Shown: piece after piece, positions 1 to 6,874 of the stretch | How positions within the stretch are numbered: position 1 is the stretch's first letter | How the letters are laid out: every line of letters begins with the position of its first letter | Source of the DNA: Coxiellaceae bacterium | GTDB lineage: Bacteria > Pseudomonadota > Gammaproteobacteria > Coxiellales > Coxiellaceae | Length of the DNA: 8,238 bases | Assembly (NCBI GenBank): GCA_014238325.1 | Contig: JABABH010000123.1 | Coordinates: forward strand, 1-8,238 | Reading direction: 5' to 3' | Position numbers and translations under genes: made by a program | Notes under the pieces: model-generated | Database searches by the model: none | What the model was told of the DNA's origin: nothing | Seen by the model: the letters and a program-made list of their open reading frames with translations, nothing else

Positions 1-336
1 CTCAATACAACGCATGCAGCTAAGCATACGATATGGGATACAATGCAAAAAGCTATTATCAAAGGGGCGCCCTGGGTTATGGGCGCAGCTGCCCCCGTTA
101 TCATCCAGTCATGGGGACAAATATTTATCAGAGAGTGGCTGTGTAAAACTATCTTGCAACAATCCGAAGAAGAAGCAGAATCCTCTAGCTATAACATCTC
201 CAGGGTATTAACAGCATGCACCTCAGGCTATGCGATGTACGGATTAGCCAAGATGACTTATCAAACTGACGTGGATGATAGCCACCCGTTGAATGATTCA
301 AGGTTGGAGGTATCGCCAACGTGTGCTACCGTCTGA
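1..336 (+). CDS. 3' part of an unrecognised protein, open at the left edge
   Basis: I do not recognise this protein. The frame is open from the first base of the window to a TGA at 334-336, about 111 codons, so the start may lie outside. An internal ATG at 43 gives 97 residues and has only a weak GGGA ahead of it. From that ATG, residues about 8-30 are hydrophobic and small-residue rich (GAPWVMGAAAPVIIQ), like a membrane segment or buried helix. An acidic stretch (QQSEEEAES) and a polar tail follow. The 3' end overlaps the convergent cysS gene by about 39 bp. Support for it being real is the uninterrupted frame to the edge and the lack of any other gene in 1-297. Against it, antisense frames of similar length occur by chance elsewhere in the window. 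Confidence 0.5.
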   Translation, partial: LNTTHAAKHTIWDTMQKAIIKGAPWVMGAAAPVIIQSWGQIFIREWLCKTILQQSEEEAESSSYNISRVLTACTSGYAMYGLAKMTYQTDVDDSHPLNDSRLEVSPTCATV

Positions 337-1689
337 TAGATCCTCAATGATAATACCGCGCTCCTGTAGTTGATCGCGAATACGGTCGCTCTCTGCCCAA
401 TTTTTTTGGGCACGGGCGCGATCGCGCTGTGCTACAAATAAAGCTATTTCTTCCTCATCAAGCAAAACCATACGGCCTTTGAAATAAGCTTCAGGCTCTT
501 CTTCTAACAAACCTAAACTATGGCCTAAAGACTTGAGCTCTGTCGCTACAGCTTGAGCGGCTTGAAGGTCTTGACTATCACGTAGACGATTCACGTCCCG
601 CGCCATTTCAAATAAAATAGACAGGGCCAAGGCCGTGTTAAAATCGTCGTCCATAGCTGCATAAAAGCGTTCCGTGAATAGGGAAGCCGGCATATCAACT
701 TCGTGGCCCGATAATCCACTTAAAGCACGATATAAACGCCCTAAACCTACCCCTGCTTGAGATAACCCTTCTTGGGAATAATTCAAAGGACTACGATAAT
801 GCGCGGATAATAGAAAATAACGTAATATCTCCGGCGTATGCAGGTTTTTCAAGGCCTCGTTAATACTCACAATATTGCCTATGGATTTTGACATCTTTTC
901 ATGATGCATTTCAACCAAACCCACGTGCATCCATAATTTTGCAAAAGATTGCTGCGATACCGATTCCGATTGCGCAATCTCATTTTCGTGATGAGGGAAT
1001 TTTAAATCTAAACCACCACCATGAATATCAAAGGGCTGACCCAGAATATCTGTTGCCATGGCTGAACACTCAATATGCCAGCCTGGTCGGCCTAAGCCCC
1101 AAGGAGAAGGCCAACTAGCATGCTCTAGATCCGATAATTTCCACAATACAAAATCCAGCGGATCCCGCTTATTAGCATCAAGCTCCACCCGAGTACCGGC
1201 TTTTAATGCTTCTATATTACGTTGCGATAATTGTCCATAGGACTGATAACGACGCACATCAAAATAAACATGCCCATCAGGACTGATGTAGGCATACTGA
1301 TGATCGAGCAAGGTCTGAATTAATTGTATCATCTGTGGTATATATTGGGTCGCCCTTGGCTCATGATCCGGAGGTAAAATTCGTAATCCTCGCTGATCCT
1401 CGTGCAAGGCATCGATAAAACGTGCAGCTAACACGGCGGGTGTTTCGTTATTTTCCTGGGCACGACGTATGATTTTATCGTCAATATCCGTAATATTACG
1501 AACATAGATAACCTGATACTCACGCATTTTAAAATAACGCACGACCATATCAAATACGATTAAAGAACGTGCATGCCCAATATGGCTGTGATCATATACC
1601 GTCATCCCACACACATATAACCGAATTTGCCCTGCAAGCAAGGGATGAAAAACCTCTTTCTTTTTCGTTAAGCTATTAAATATTTTCAT
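298..1689 (-). CDS. cysS: cysteinyl-tRNA synthetase (CysRS)
   Basis: This class I aminoacyl-tRNA synthetase charges tRNA-Cys with cysteine in the cytosol. The product is 463 residues, close to the 461 of E. coli CysRS. The HIGH signature is at residues 36-39 (YDHSHIGHARS) and the KMSKS loop at 265-269. The zinc site that selects cysteine is intact: C27, C208 (in GWHIECSAM), H233 and E237 match E. coli C28, C209, H234 and E238. The C-terminal helical and anticodon-binding part is complete and ends in YLQP before a TGA. The ATG lies inside the last codons of gltX (14-bp overlap) and has no good Shine-Dalgarno sequence of its own, which suggests translational coupling to gltX. The 3' end overlaps the convergent gene at the left edge. 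Confidence 0.97.
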   Translation of the reverse strand: MKIFNSLTKKKEVFHPLLAGQIRLYVCGMTVYDHSHIGHARSLIVFDMVVRYFKMREYQVIYVRNITDIDDKIIRRAQENNETPAVLAARFIDALHEDQRGLRILPPDHEPRATQYIPQMIQLIQTLLDHQYAYISPDGHVYFDVRRYQSYGQLSQRNIEALKAGTRVELDANKRDPLDFVLWKLSDLEHASWPSPWGLGRPGWHIECSAMATDILGQPFDIHGGGLDLKFPHHENEIAQSESVSQQSFAKLWMHVGLVEMHHEKMSKSIGNIVSINEALKNLHTPEILRYFLLSAHYRSPLNYSQEGLSQAGVGLGRLYRALSGLSGHEVDMPASLFTERFYAAMDDDFNTALALSILFEMARDVNRLRDSQDLQAAQAVATELKSLGHSLGLLEEEPEAYFKGRMVLLDEEEIALFVAQRDRARAQKNWAESDRIRDQLQERGIIIEDLSDGSTRWRYLQP

Positions 1690-3103
1690 CAGCTATATCA
1701 CGCGCGAGGCTTAAACGTTTCAAAATAGTTTCTATCGACATCAGTCCAAGCAAAGGAGCAAGCGGTGGACCGTCTGTTTGAGCGGTGATCGCAAGCCTCA
1801 ACGGTTGATGTAAGAGCTTACCTGTTAGTCCAAGTTGTTGCTTTAAGGTCATGATCATCGATGCCACCACATCAGGAGTTAACTGAGTCACACCCTTCAG
1901 TACCGAGATGGCTAGATCAAAATAACGCCCTCTCGCCATTTTAAGCTTGTGCCTCTGCTTCACCGTGAATGGAGGAATGTCAGCAAAACAAATATCCAAC
2001 CAACGTTCCACATCCTTCGGCAGCAAAACATTGGGTTTCATGATGTCAACAAATAACATACGTTGTTCGGAGGGCACACGATTTTGCAAAGCAATACCGG
2101 CCCATAGCCAAAAAGTCTCGGCATTCAACCGTGAAACCGCACACTTTTGCCAATAATCCAATTGCTGTTGATCGAATTGGGCAGCTGATTTTGACAAACG
2201 AGCAGGATTAAACTGGTGCGCTAACACGTCTAGAGACAAGCATTCATGATGGCCATAATCATGACCCAGTCGCGCGAGATAATTATTGAGTGCTAAAGGT
2301 AAATATCCTAGCTCACGGCACTCCCTAATACTACGACTACCATGACGCTTTGATAATGGAACTTGATCCGGTCCAACAATTAATGAAATATGCGCATAAG
2401 TAGGAATAGATAACCCTAGCGATCGTAACAATAATATCTGTCGAGGCGTATTAGCAAGATGATCTTCTCCACGCAATACGTGAGTCACCTCCATAAGAGC
2501 ATCGTCAATCGCGTTACAAAATAAGAAGGAAGCACTCCCATCCGCACGACGAATCACAAAATCACCAAAGTCACTCAAACAAAAAGTTTGCTCTCCACGT
2601 ACAAGATCCATAAAGATAATCGATTCTTGTTCTGGTAATCGAAACCTTAAAATGGATGCTAAACCTTGCTCGTGCCTCCGATGCACCTCTTCCTCACTGA
2701 GGCCCCGACAGATGCCCGAATATCGAGGTGGTTTACCGGATAAGCGTTGCGCCTGTCGGGCTTGCTTTAACTCATTTTCGCTGCAAAAACAATGATATAC
2801 GTAGCCAGCTTTTTCCAGGCGACGATAATAATCGTCATAAATTTCACGACGCTGCGATTGGTAATAGGTATACTCATCTCCACCTATGCCAGGTCCTTCC
2901 TGCCATCTATATTCCAGCCAGCGTAAATCTTCTTGAATGGCTCCATCGTATTCATGCTTTGAACGCATCAGATCAGTATCTTCAATGCGTAATAAAAATA
3001 TACCCGCATGATGGCGCGCTAATAGAGCATTAAACAACGCGGATCGTGCATTGCCTAAATGCATCAAACCAGTCGGGCTCGGAGCAAAACGAGTTTTTAT
3101 CAT
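1676..3103 (-). CDS. gltX: glutamyl-tRNA synthetase (GluRS)
   Basis: This class I synthetase charges tRNA-Glu with glutamate. The start is placed at the ATG at 3101-3103, because AGAGGT lies 7 nt upstream and the protein then begins MIKTRFAPSPTG, as family members do. A GTG at 3112 would add only three residues. The product is 475 residues, a normal length. HLGN at 15-18 is the HIGH-type motif and LSKR at 250-253 is the KMSKS-type motif; the GEDH and NTPRQ segments are also present. C105, C107 and C132 match three zinc ligands of E. coli GluRS, but the fourth position (134) is Gly rather than His. The PLSKRHGSRSI form differs from E. coli and resembles the second GluRS that some gammaproteobacteria carry, so a paralogue may exist elsewhere. 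It leads a two-gene unit with cysS. Confidence 0.96.
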   Translation of the reverse strand: MIKTRFAPSPTGLMHLGNARSALFNALLARHHAGIFLLRIEDTDLMRSKHEYDGAIQEDLRWLEYRWQEGPGIGGDEYTYYQSQRREIYDDYYRRLEKAGYVYHCFCSENELKQARQAQRLSGKPPRYSGICRGLSEEEVHRRHEQGLASILRFRLPEQESIIFMDLVRGEQTFCLSDFGDFVIRRADGSASFLFCNAIDDALMEVTHVLRGEDHLANTPRQILLLRSLGLSIPTYAHISLIVGPDQVPLSKRHGSRSIRECRELGYLPLALNNYLARLGHDYGHHECLSLDVLAHQFNPARLSKSAAQFDQQQLDYWQKCAVSRLNAETFWLWAGIALQNRVPSEQRMLFVDIMKPNVLLPKDVERWLDICFADIPPFTVKQRHKLKMARGRYFDLAISVLKGVTQLTPDVVASMIMTLKQQLGLTGKLLHQPLRLAITAQTDGPPLAPLLGLMSIETILKRLSLARDIADENI

Positions 3104-3110
3104 GAAAAGC

Positions 3111-3116
3111 ACCTCT
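3111..3116 (-). promoter_or_regulatory. Shine-Dalgarno site that sets the gltX start
   Basis: AGAGGT on the minus strand lies 7 nt before the ATG at 3101-3103. It favours that ATG over the upstream GTG at 3110-3112, which abuts this site. Confidence 0.75.
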
Positions 3117-3161
3117 ACTGCTTAAGACATCAAAAATACTGGGTATATTGAACGAATAAGG

Positions 3162-3178
3162 ATATAGTAGCACTATAT
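3162..3178. promoter_or_regulatory. AT-rich palindrome in the gltX/lpxH divergent spacer
   Basis: ATATAGT-AGC-ACTATAT is a perfect 7-bp inverted repeat with a 3-nt centre. It lies about 60 bp from the gltX start and 37 bp from the lpxH start. Its right arm contains TATATT (3174-3179), a good -10 match for lpxH; a TTGAAC at 3149-3154 could be the -35, with a long 19-nt spacer. On the minus strand, TATACC (3143-3148) is a possible gltX -10 without a clear -35. The palindrome could be an operator, or a by-product of back-to-back -10 elements. The repeat is certain; its function is inferred. Confidence 0.4.
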
Positions 3179-3215
3179 TATTAAGAACCCACCTTAAAGA
3201 TACTGAGTATTTTAT

Positions 3216-3962
3216 ATGCGACGTACCTTATTTATTTCCGATTTGCATCTCTCTGAGGAACATACGCTATCCATGGCGCATTTTCTACATTTTATTAAGC
3301 ATGACTCCCAAAATGTCGATGCCCTCTATATCCTCGGCGACTTTTTTGAAAGCTGGATTGGAGACGACACTATCGATACCACCTTCAACCAAACCGTCAT
3401 TCAAGCTCTGCAAAGCTGGGCTACTAAACAAATTCCGATCTACTGGATGCATGGCAACCGAGATTTTCTCGTTGGACGTGCCTTTGAAAAGGCCAGTGGT
3501 TCGATACTCCTATCGGATCCCATCACCATTGAATTATATCAAAAACGCGTGTTATTAACGCATGGTGATGCCCTCTGCCAAGCCGATAGGATTTACCAAA
3601 TCTATCGCTATATGGTGCATCGGGGCTGGCTACAACGGCTATGGTCGATGATCCCATTAGCAACACGACAAAAATTAGCCAAAAAAATGCGTCAAACAAG
3701 TCAACAACGTAACCAAAATTTACCTGACACCCACTTGAGCATTCACTCAGAAAACTGTACCCAACTCATGAATAAACATCGCGCAACTCTCATGATTCAT
3801 GGACATACCCATCAACCTGGCGTCCATCGCCTAGATACAGAAAGCAGCTCCTATGAACGCATCGTATTGGGGGCTTGGTATCGGAGCGGCTCAGTGCTCA
3901 GTTATTTTGAAAATGGGCACTATCGCCTCGATCATTTTACCCTCAAACCTCAGTCAACTTAG
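3216..3962 (+). CDS. lpxH: UDP-2,3-diacylglucosamine diphosphatase LpxH
   Basis: LpxH hydrolyses UDP-2,3-diacylglucosamine to lipid X (2,3-diacylglucosamine 1-phosphate) and UMP, the fourth step of lipid A synthesis, at the inner face of the inner membrane. The 248-residue product is a calcineurin-like metallophosphoesterase of normal length for LpxH (E. coli 240). The metal-ligand motifs are all present: D9 and H11 (FISDLHLS), D42 (LGDFFESWIGDD), N81 (HGNRDF), H116 (THGD), and H197 and H199 (HGHTH; E. coli H195 and H197). The VLGAW near the C-terminus is also typical. The ATG is preceded by a weak GAG 8 nt upstream. The gene diverges from gltX and converges on pdxJ, overlapping its end by 20 bp. 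With waaF nearby it shows that this cell makes lipopolysaccharide. Confidence 0.96.
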   Translation: MRRTLFISDLHLSEEHTLSMAHFLHFIKHDSQNVDALYILGDFFESWIGDDTIDTTFNQTVIQALQSWATKQIPIYWMHGNRDFLVGRAFEKASGSILLSDPITIELYQKRVLLTHGDALCQADRIYQIYRYMVHRGWLQRLWSMIPLATRQKLAKKMRQTSQQRNQNLPDTHLSIHSENCTQLMNKHRATLMIHGHTHQPGVHRLDTESSSYERIVLGAWYRSGSVLSYFENGHYRLDHFTLKPQST

Positions 3963-4686
3963 GCCATGATTGTACTGTCACCATCCTCTTTTTCATCTCT
4001 TGGACCGCATTCGATAATCCAGTAAAAACAGCACGCGCTACAATACTATGTCCAATATTTAATTCATGAATTCTAGCAATACGAGCGATATTCTCCACAT
4101 TATCGATCGTCAGGCCATGACCTGCATTCACCGTTAAGCCCAATTGATCAGCGTATTTAGCCGCCGCGATTAATGCTTTTAAACACGATGTTTGCTCTTT
4201 TGCTGAACTCGCCACTGCATAACGCCCTGTATGTAACTCAATAATAGGCGCACCACTATCATAAGCTGCACTCACCACTTTCGCATGCGGTTCAACAAAG
4301 AGAGAGAGTTGAATACCTGCTTCACCCAAAGTTAGAACCGCTTGCCTAATAAAATCGAGATAAGCGCATACATCCAGCCCTCCCTCTGTGGTTCGCTCTT
4401 CACGCTTTTCCGGTACTAGGCACACCGATTGTGGCGCCAAATTTAAGGCAATCTGCAGCATGCTGGGAGTAGGGGCAATTTCTAAATTCATGGGTACTTT
4501 GATATCACGCTTGAGTGCCACCAGATCAGCTTCTTGAATATGGCGCCGATCCTCTCTCAAATGTACCGTAATCGTATCAGCCCCCGCCTCTGCCGCAACC
4601 TGAGCCGCTTGAACCACATCAGGGTAAGTACTCCCCCTGGCTTCCCTGATCGCTGCAACGTGATCTATATTCACACCTAATAACAT
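3943..4686 (-). CDS. pdxJ: pyridoxine 5'-phosphate synthase PdxJ
   Basis: PdxJ condenses 1-deoxy-D-xylulose 5-phosphate with 3-amino-2-oxopropyl phosphate (the PdxA product) to form pyridoxine 5'-phosphate, the ring-closing step of the DXP-dependent vitamin B6 pathway. The 247-residue product is a TIM barrel of normal length. It aligns by eye with E. coli PdxJ over its whole length: NIDHVA at 6-11, HLREDRRHI at 42-50, VPEKREERTTEGGLD at 91-105, NAGHGLT at 187-193 and HELNIGHSI at 207-215. The catalytic residues H42, E69 and H190 match E. coli H45, E72 and H193. The ATG has AGAGGT 8 nt upstream. It lies 178 bp downstream of waaF on the same strand and probably has its own promoter. The 3' end overlaps convergent lpxH by 20 bp. 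Confidence 0.97.
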   Translation of the reverse strand: MLLGVNIDHVAAIREARGSTYPDVVQAAQVAAEAGADTITVHLREDRRHIQEADLVALKRDIKVPMNLEIAPTPSMLQIALNLAPQSVCLVPEKREERTTEGGLDVCAYLDFIRQAVLTLGEAGIQLSLFVEPHAKVVSAAYDSGAPIIELHTGRYAVASSAKEQTSCLKALIAAAKYADQLGLTVNAGHGLTIDNVENIARIARIHELNIGHSIVARAVFTGLSNAVQEMKKRMVTVQSWPKLTEV

Positions 4687-4694
4687 CGTGGCTT

Positions 4695-4700
4695 ACCTCT
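4695..4700 (-). promoter_or_regulatory. Shine-Dalgarno site of pdxJ
   Basis: AGAGGT on the minus strand, 8 nt before the ATG at 4684-4686. It supports the chosen start, which also begins exactly where the conserved LLGVNIDH block begins. Confidence 0.7.
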
Positions 4701-4750
4701 ATGCAAATTGTTGAAAAAATAAAGCATCCAGAGCACGCCATGAGGCATGG

Positions 4751-4846
4751 TCAATGCATGAAGAAATAAGGCCAGCATACTGTGTTGAGAAAGTAGAGGT
4801 CAAGTACAGGGAACGGCACGATAGCAAGCAGCCCATACCCTCTCAT
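4751..4846 (-). CDS. possible 31-residue hydrophobic small protein
   Basis: This is a candidate small ORF in the waaF-pdxJ gap, on the same strand as both. An ATG at 4844-4846 is preceded by GGAG with a 9-nt spacer and starts 18 nt after the waaF stop, so it could be translationally coupled to waaF. The predicted peptide begins MRGYGLLAIVPFP and continues with mostly aromatic and aliphatic residues to a TGA at 4751-4753, enough for one short membrane span. I know no family for it. A chance ORF of this size is quite possible, and a candidate pdxJ promoter lies inside it. Real expression is unproven. Confidence 0.25.
   Translation of the reverse strand: MRGYGLLAIVPFPVLDLYFLNTVCWPYFFMH
4774..4803 (-). 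promoter_or_regulatory. candidate sigma-70 promoter for pdxJ
   Basis: On the minus strand, TTGACC (4798-4803, five of six -35 consensus bases) is followed after 18 nt by TATGCT (4774-4779, four of six -10 bases). It lies about 90 bp before the pdxJ ATG. It would let pdxJ be transcribed separately from waaF. This is a match by eye only. Confidence 0.35.
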
Positions 4847-4864
4847 GGACTAGGGCTCCAGTGC

Positions 4865-5929
4865 TTATACATGCTGGGATTCTAATAATAATTTTGCTCT
4901 AGACAAGACTTCATCAGGCGTAATGTCGCTCATACATTGCCTATGCTTCAAGGGACACTCGCGCTGAAAACAAGGACGGCAATTGATCGCTGAGTATAAA
5001 CTCACAGCTTGCTTTGCAAGAGGAGGGGTATATGTTGTGGAGCTCGATCCATAGATCGCAATCAAAGGACGATCGAGGGCTGCAGCCATATGCATTAACC
5101 CTGAATCATTGCTGATGACTAAATCTGCTAACGACATGAAATCAATGGCTTCATCCAAGGTCGTTTTTCCCGCTAAATTAAAAGCACGACCTTGAGTCAA
5201 TCCCGTGATGCGAGAAGCCATGCCTCGATCTTCTGCAGAACCCATTAACCATACTTGCCATCCTATTTTAAGATAAGCATTCGCGACTGAAGCAAAATGT
5301 TCTGGCCACCATTGCTTAGCTCCTCCAAAGCGCGCACCCGGACATAGCACTAACAAGGGCGATCCCTGCATGATCGTCAAGCCATGCTCTGATAAAACAG
5401 TGGAGAGATTGTTTGTATTGGGAAGCAGGATAGGCCAATCAATGGGGGAAGATAAGTCTTCGTTTTTAGCTAAACCTAGAGCGACGAATTTGTCAGCCAG
5501 ACGAGCGTGGTTTTTTAAATTTGGGCGAATATCGTTGATGATCCCATAGCGTTGCTCGCCCAACCAACCCGTACGACGAGTAATATGAGCCCAGTACGGG
5601 ATCAGGGCCGATTTATAAGAATTGGATAAAATAATTGCTTGACTATAACCCTCCGTACGAAGACGACGCCCCATACGATATCGAGCCTTCAAGTCGAGCT
5701 TTCCATGAGTCACAGGAGCAGGAATCACACGCCTTACTTCAGGCATACGAGAAAATATTGGAACAAAGGCAGGCATCGATAAAACATCAATACAGCGCCT
5801 AAGGCGTTCTTTTTTTAGGTGTTGTAATAGAGAATGCGTTAAAATTACATCACCCAACCATCCTGGTGATACGATCAAGAGGCGTTCAATACGAGCTTCC
5901 CGCCGGTCAGCTGCTGTCGACTGATACAT
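4865..5929 (-). CDS. waaF: ADP-heptose:LPS heptosyltransferase II (WaaF)
   Basis: WaaF (RfaF) adds the second L-glycero-D-manno-heptose to the LPS inner core from ADP-heptose, on the cytoplasmic face of the inner membrane. The 354-residue product is a GT-B, glycosyltransferase family 9 enzyme. The N-terminal half has SPGWLGDV with D27 at the expected catalytic-base position (E. coli D13), and the WaaF-specific stretch SNSYKSALIP followed by TRRTGWLGEQRYGIINDIRP (residues about 102-136). The C-terminal half has LCPGARFGGAKQWW (195-208), SNDSGLMHMAAAL (273-285) and the cysteine cluster CRPCFQREC (317-325), all typical of WaaF rather than WaaC. The N-terminus is about 14 residues longer than in E. 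coli, but no nearer ATG exists; AGGG sits 8 nt before this one. Regulation is not visible. Confidence 0.94.
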   Translation of the reverse strand: MYQSTAADRREARIERLLIVSPGWLGDVILTHSLLQHLKKERLRRCIDVLSMPAFVPIFSRMPEVRRVIPAPVTHGKLDLKARYRMGRRLRTEGYSQAIILSNSYKSALIPYWAHITRRTGWLGEQRYGIINDIRPNLKNHARLADKFVALGLAKNEDLSSPIDWPILLPNTNNLSTVLSEHGLTIMQGSPLLVLCPGARFGGAKQWWPEHFASVANAYLKIGWQVWLMGSAEDRGMASRITGLTQGRAFNLAGKTTLDEAIDFMSLADLVISNDSGLMHMAAALDRPLIAIYGSSSTTYTPPLAKQAVSLYSAINCRPCFQRECPLKHRQCMSDITPDEVLSRAKLLLESQHV

Positions 5930-6027
5930 GAAACATGCCCTACTTTATCTCACGCAAATCATGGCTATCATCGATCCCTCATAGGGAAGCATGCAGGATA
6001 ATGCTACCCTAGACTAGGTTTCGTGCA
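5930..6027. other. 98-bp spacer between the CHCC protein and waaF
   Basis: No gene is seen here. It contains a short perfect hairpin (TCCCT-ATG-AGGGA on the minus strand) and the small palindrome CCTAGTCTAGG. Neither is followed by a T-run, so I do not call a terminator. A waaF promoter would be expected here, but no convincing -35/-10 pair stands out. Confidence 0.4.
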
Positions 6028-6210
6028 TCAATCTGACTGTTTTAAAACATATTGCGCATTGCAATAAGGACACGTGACAGCACCTACTTTTTCTATGGAG
6101 AGATAGACACGAGGATGCGCATCCCATAAGCGATACCGATTCATCGGGCAACACAAAGGTAAGTCCGCCGCGCTAACTTCGTAATATTGTTGGGTACAAG
6201 CTTTATCCAT
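6028..6210 (-). CDS. small CHCC-type zinc-finger protein
   Basis: This is a 60-residue protein of the zf-CHCC family (NDUFS6-like zinc-binding fold), common downstream of housekeeping genes in proteobacteria. Its bacterial role is not established. The motif is complete: the second Cys of LPLCCPMN, His in LWDAHPRVYL, and the two Cys of VTCPYC give the C-H-C-C ligand set, and the tail NAQYVL is also typical. The start is uncertain. The frame stays open back to an ATG at 6294, only 9 nt after the CBS gene stop, which would give 88 residues. The extra N-terminal part does not look like the family, and none of the in-frame ATGs (6294, 6255, 6240, 6231, 6210) has a convincing Shine-Dalgarno site. 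I chose 6210 because the product then matches family length. It is last in the run from doxX. Confidence 0.85.
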   Translation of the reverse strand: MDKACTQQYYEVSAADLPLCCPMNRYRLWDAHPRVYLSIEKVGAVTCPYCNAQYVLKQSD

Positions 6211-6303
6211 ATCTGCGAAAAATTCTAACATAACTCCCATGCTAAAGGAAATCATCCTATGAACAAGGCGGTATCTACCCCCTGAAAGATGCATGCATAG
6301 AGC

Positions 6304-6864
6304 TCAAAATTTTCGATGATTTGAAATCATATAGCTAATATTTTGGTGTAATTGACGCCCAATCTGTGATGCGCAAAAAACACCACGTAAACGAGCACAA
6401 CCCGCATCCTTGGGTTCAACCACTATCGCGTAATGCCGATGATATGCCTTTAAGGTTTCTATAATATGACCCACTTTTGCGTGCTCCAAAGTGGGTATAC
6501 TGATCATAGGGATTTGCTTAAGTGATAACATCAAGCCATTCACCAATAATTGGTCTCGCTTAATACGTCTTTGTTGCACCATCTTTACCGGCTGCTCACC
6601 TAAGATATCTTCTGAACCAATAATACCGATGATCTGTTGCGCTTGGTCATGAACCAATAAAAATGGAAGCTCATGGACTTGCATTTCATGCCATGCCAAA
6701 TCGACTGAATCAGATCCTGCAATCAGCCTCGGCGGTACCTGCTGATAATCCAGCATCACGCGCATCGCCGAATCATCCAGATGTACAAAGTCTGCTAATG
6801 TTGGCCTATCCATCGAAACCACTGAGGCAAAGGGCTCGATCTGCAGTCGATGATATTTTAACAT
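6304..6864 (-). CDS. CBS-domain protein of unknown role
   Basis: A 186-residue soluble protein made of what looks like a CBS-domain pair. Residues about 25-85 contain the degenerate first repeat (LPFLLVHDQAQQIIGIIGSEDIL) and about 115-175 the clearer second one (IPMISIPTLEHAKVGHIIET, then HYAIVVE and RLRGVFCASQIGRQL). CBS pairs commonly bind adenine nucleotides such as AMP, ATP or SAM and act as regulatory modules. No catalytic domain is attached, so it may sense energy state or regulate a partner. The ATG at 6862-6864 is 10 nt after the DoxX stop; a TTG directly before it (6867) would add one residue. The Shine-Dalgarno site is weak, which suggests coupling to the DoxX gene. The CHCC gene follows closely. 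Confidence 0.82.
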   Translation of the reverse strand: MLKYHRLQIEPFASVVSMDRPTLADFVHLDDSAMRVMLDYQQVPPRLIAGSDSVDLAWHEMQVHELPFLLVHDQAQQIIGIIGSEDILGEQPVKMVQQRRIKRDQLLVNGLMLSLKQIPMISIPTLEHAKVGHIIETLKAYHRHYAIVVEPKDAGCARLRGVFCASQIGRQLHQNISYMISNHRKF

Positions 6865-6874
6865 CAAGCTATAC

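Noticed and set aside
14..211. 65-codon frame overlapping the left-edge gene
   Set aside because: It is another frame of the same plus-strand region, is shorter, and does not run through from the window edge.
4738..4750. Small perfect hairpin CCATG-AGG-CATGG upstream of pdxJ
   Set aside because: The stem is only 5 bp, it is not followed directly by a T-run, and it matches no leader or riboswitch I know; probably chance.
4687..4864. tRNA or SRP-type small RNA in the waaF-pdxJ gap
   Set aside because: I looked for a cloverleaf, a CCA end and the 4.5S RNA apical loop on both strands and found none.
5793..5816. Terminator-like hairpin (GCGCC-TAA-GGCGT) followed by a T-run on the plus strand
   Set aside because: It lies inside the waaF coding sequence on the opposite strand, where the T-run is simply Lys codons of waaF, and no plus-strand gene ends nearby.
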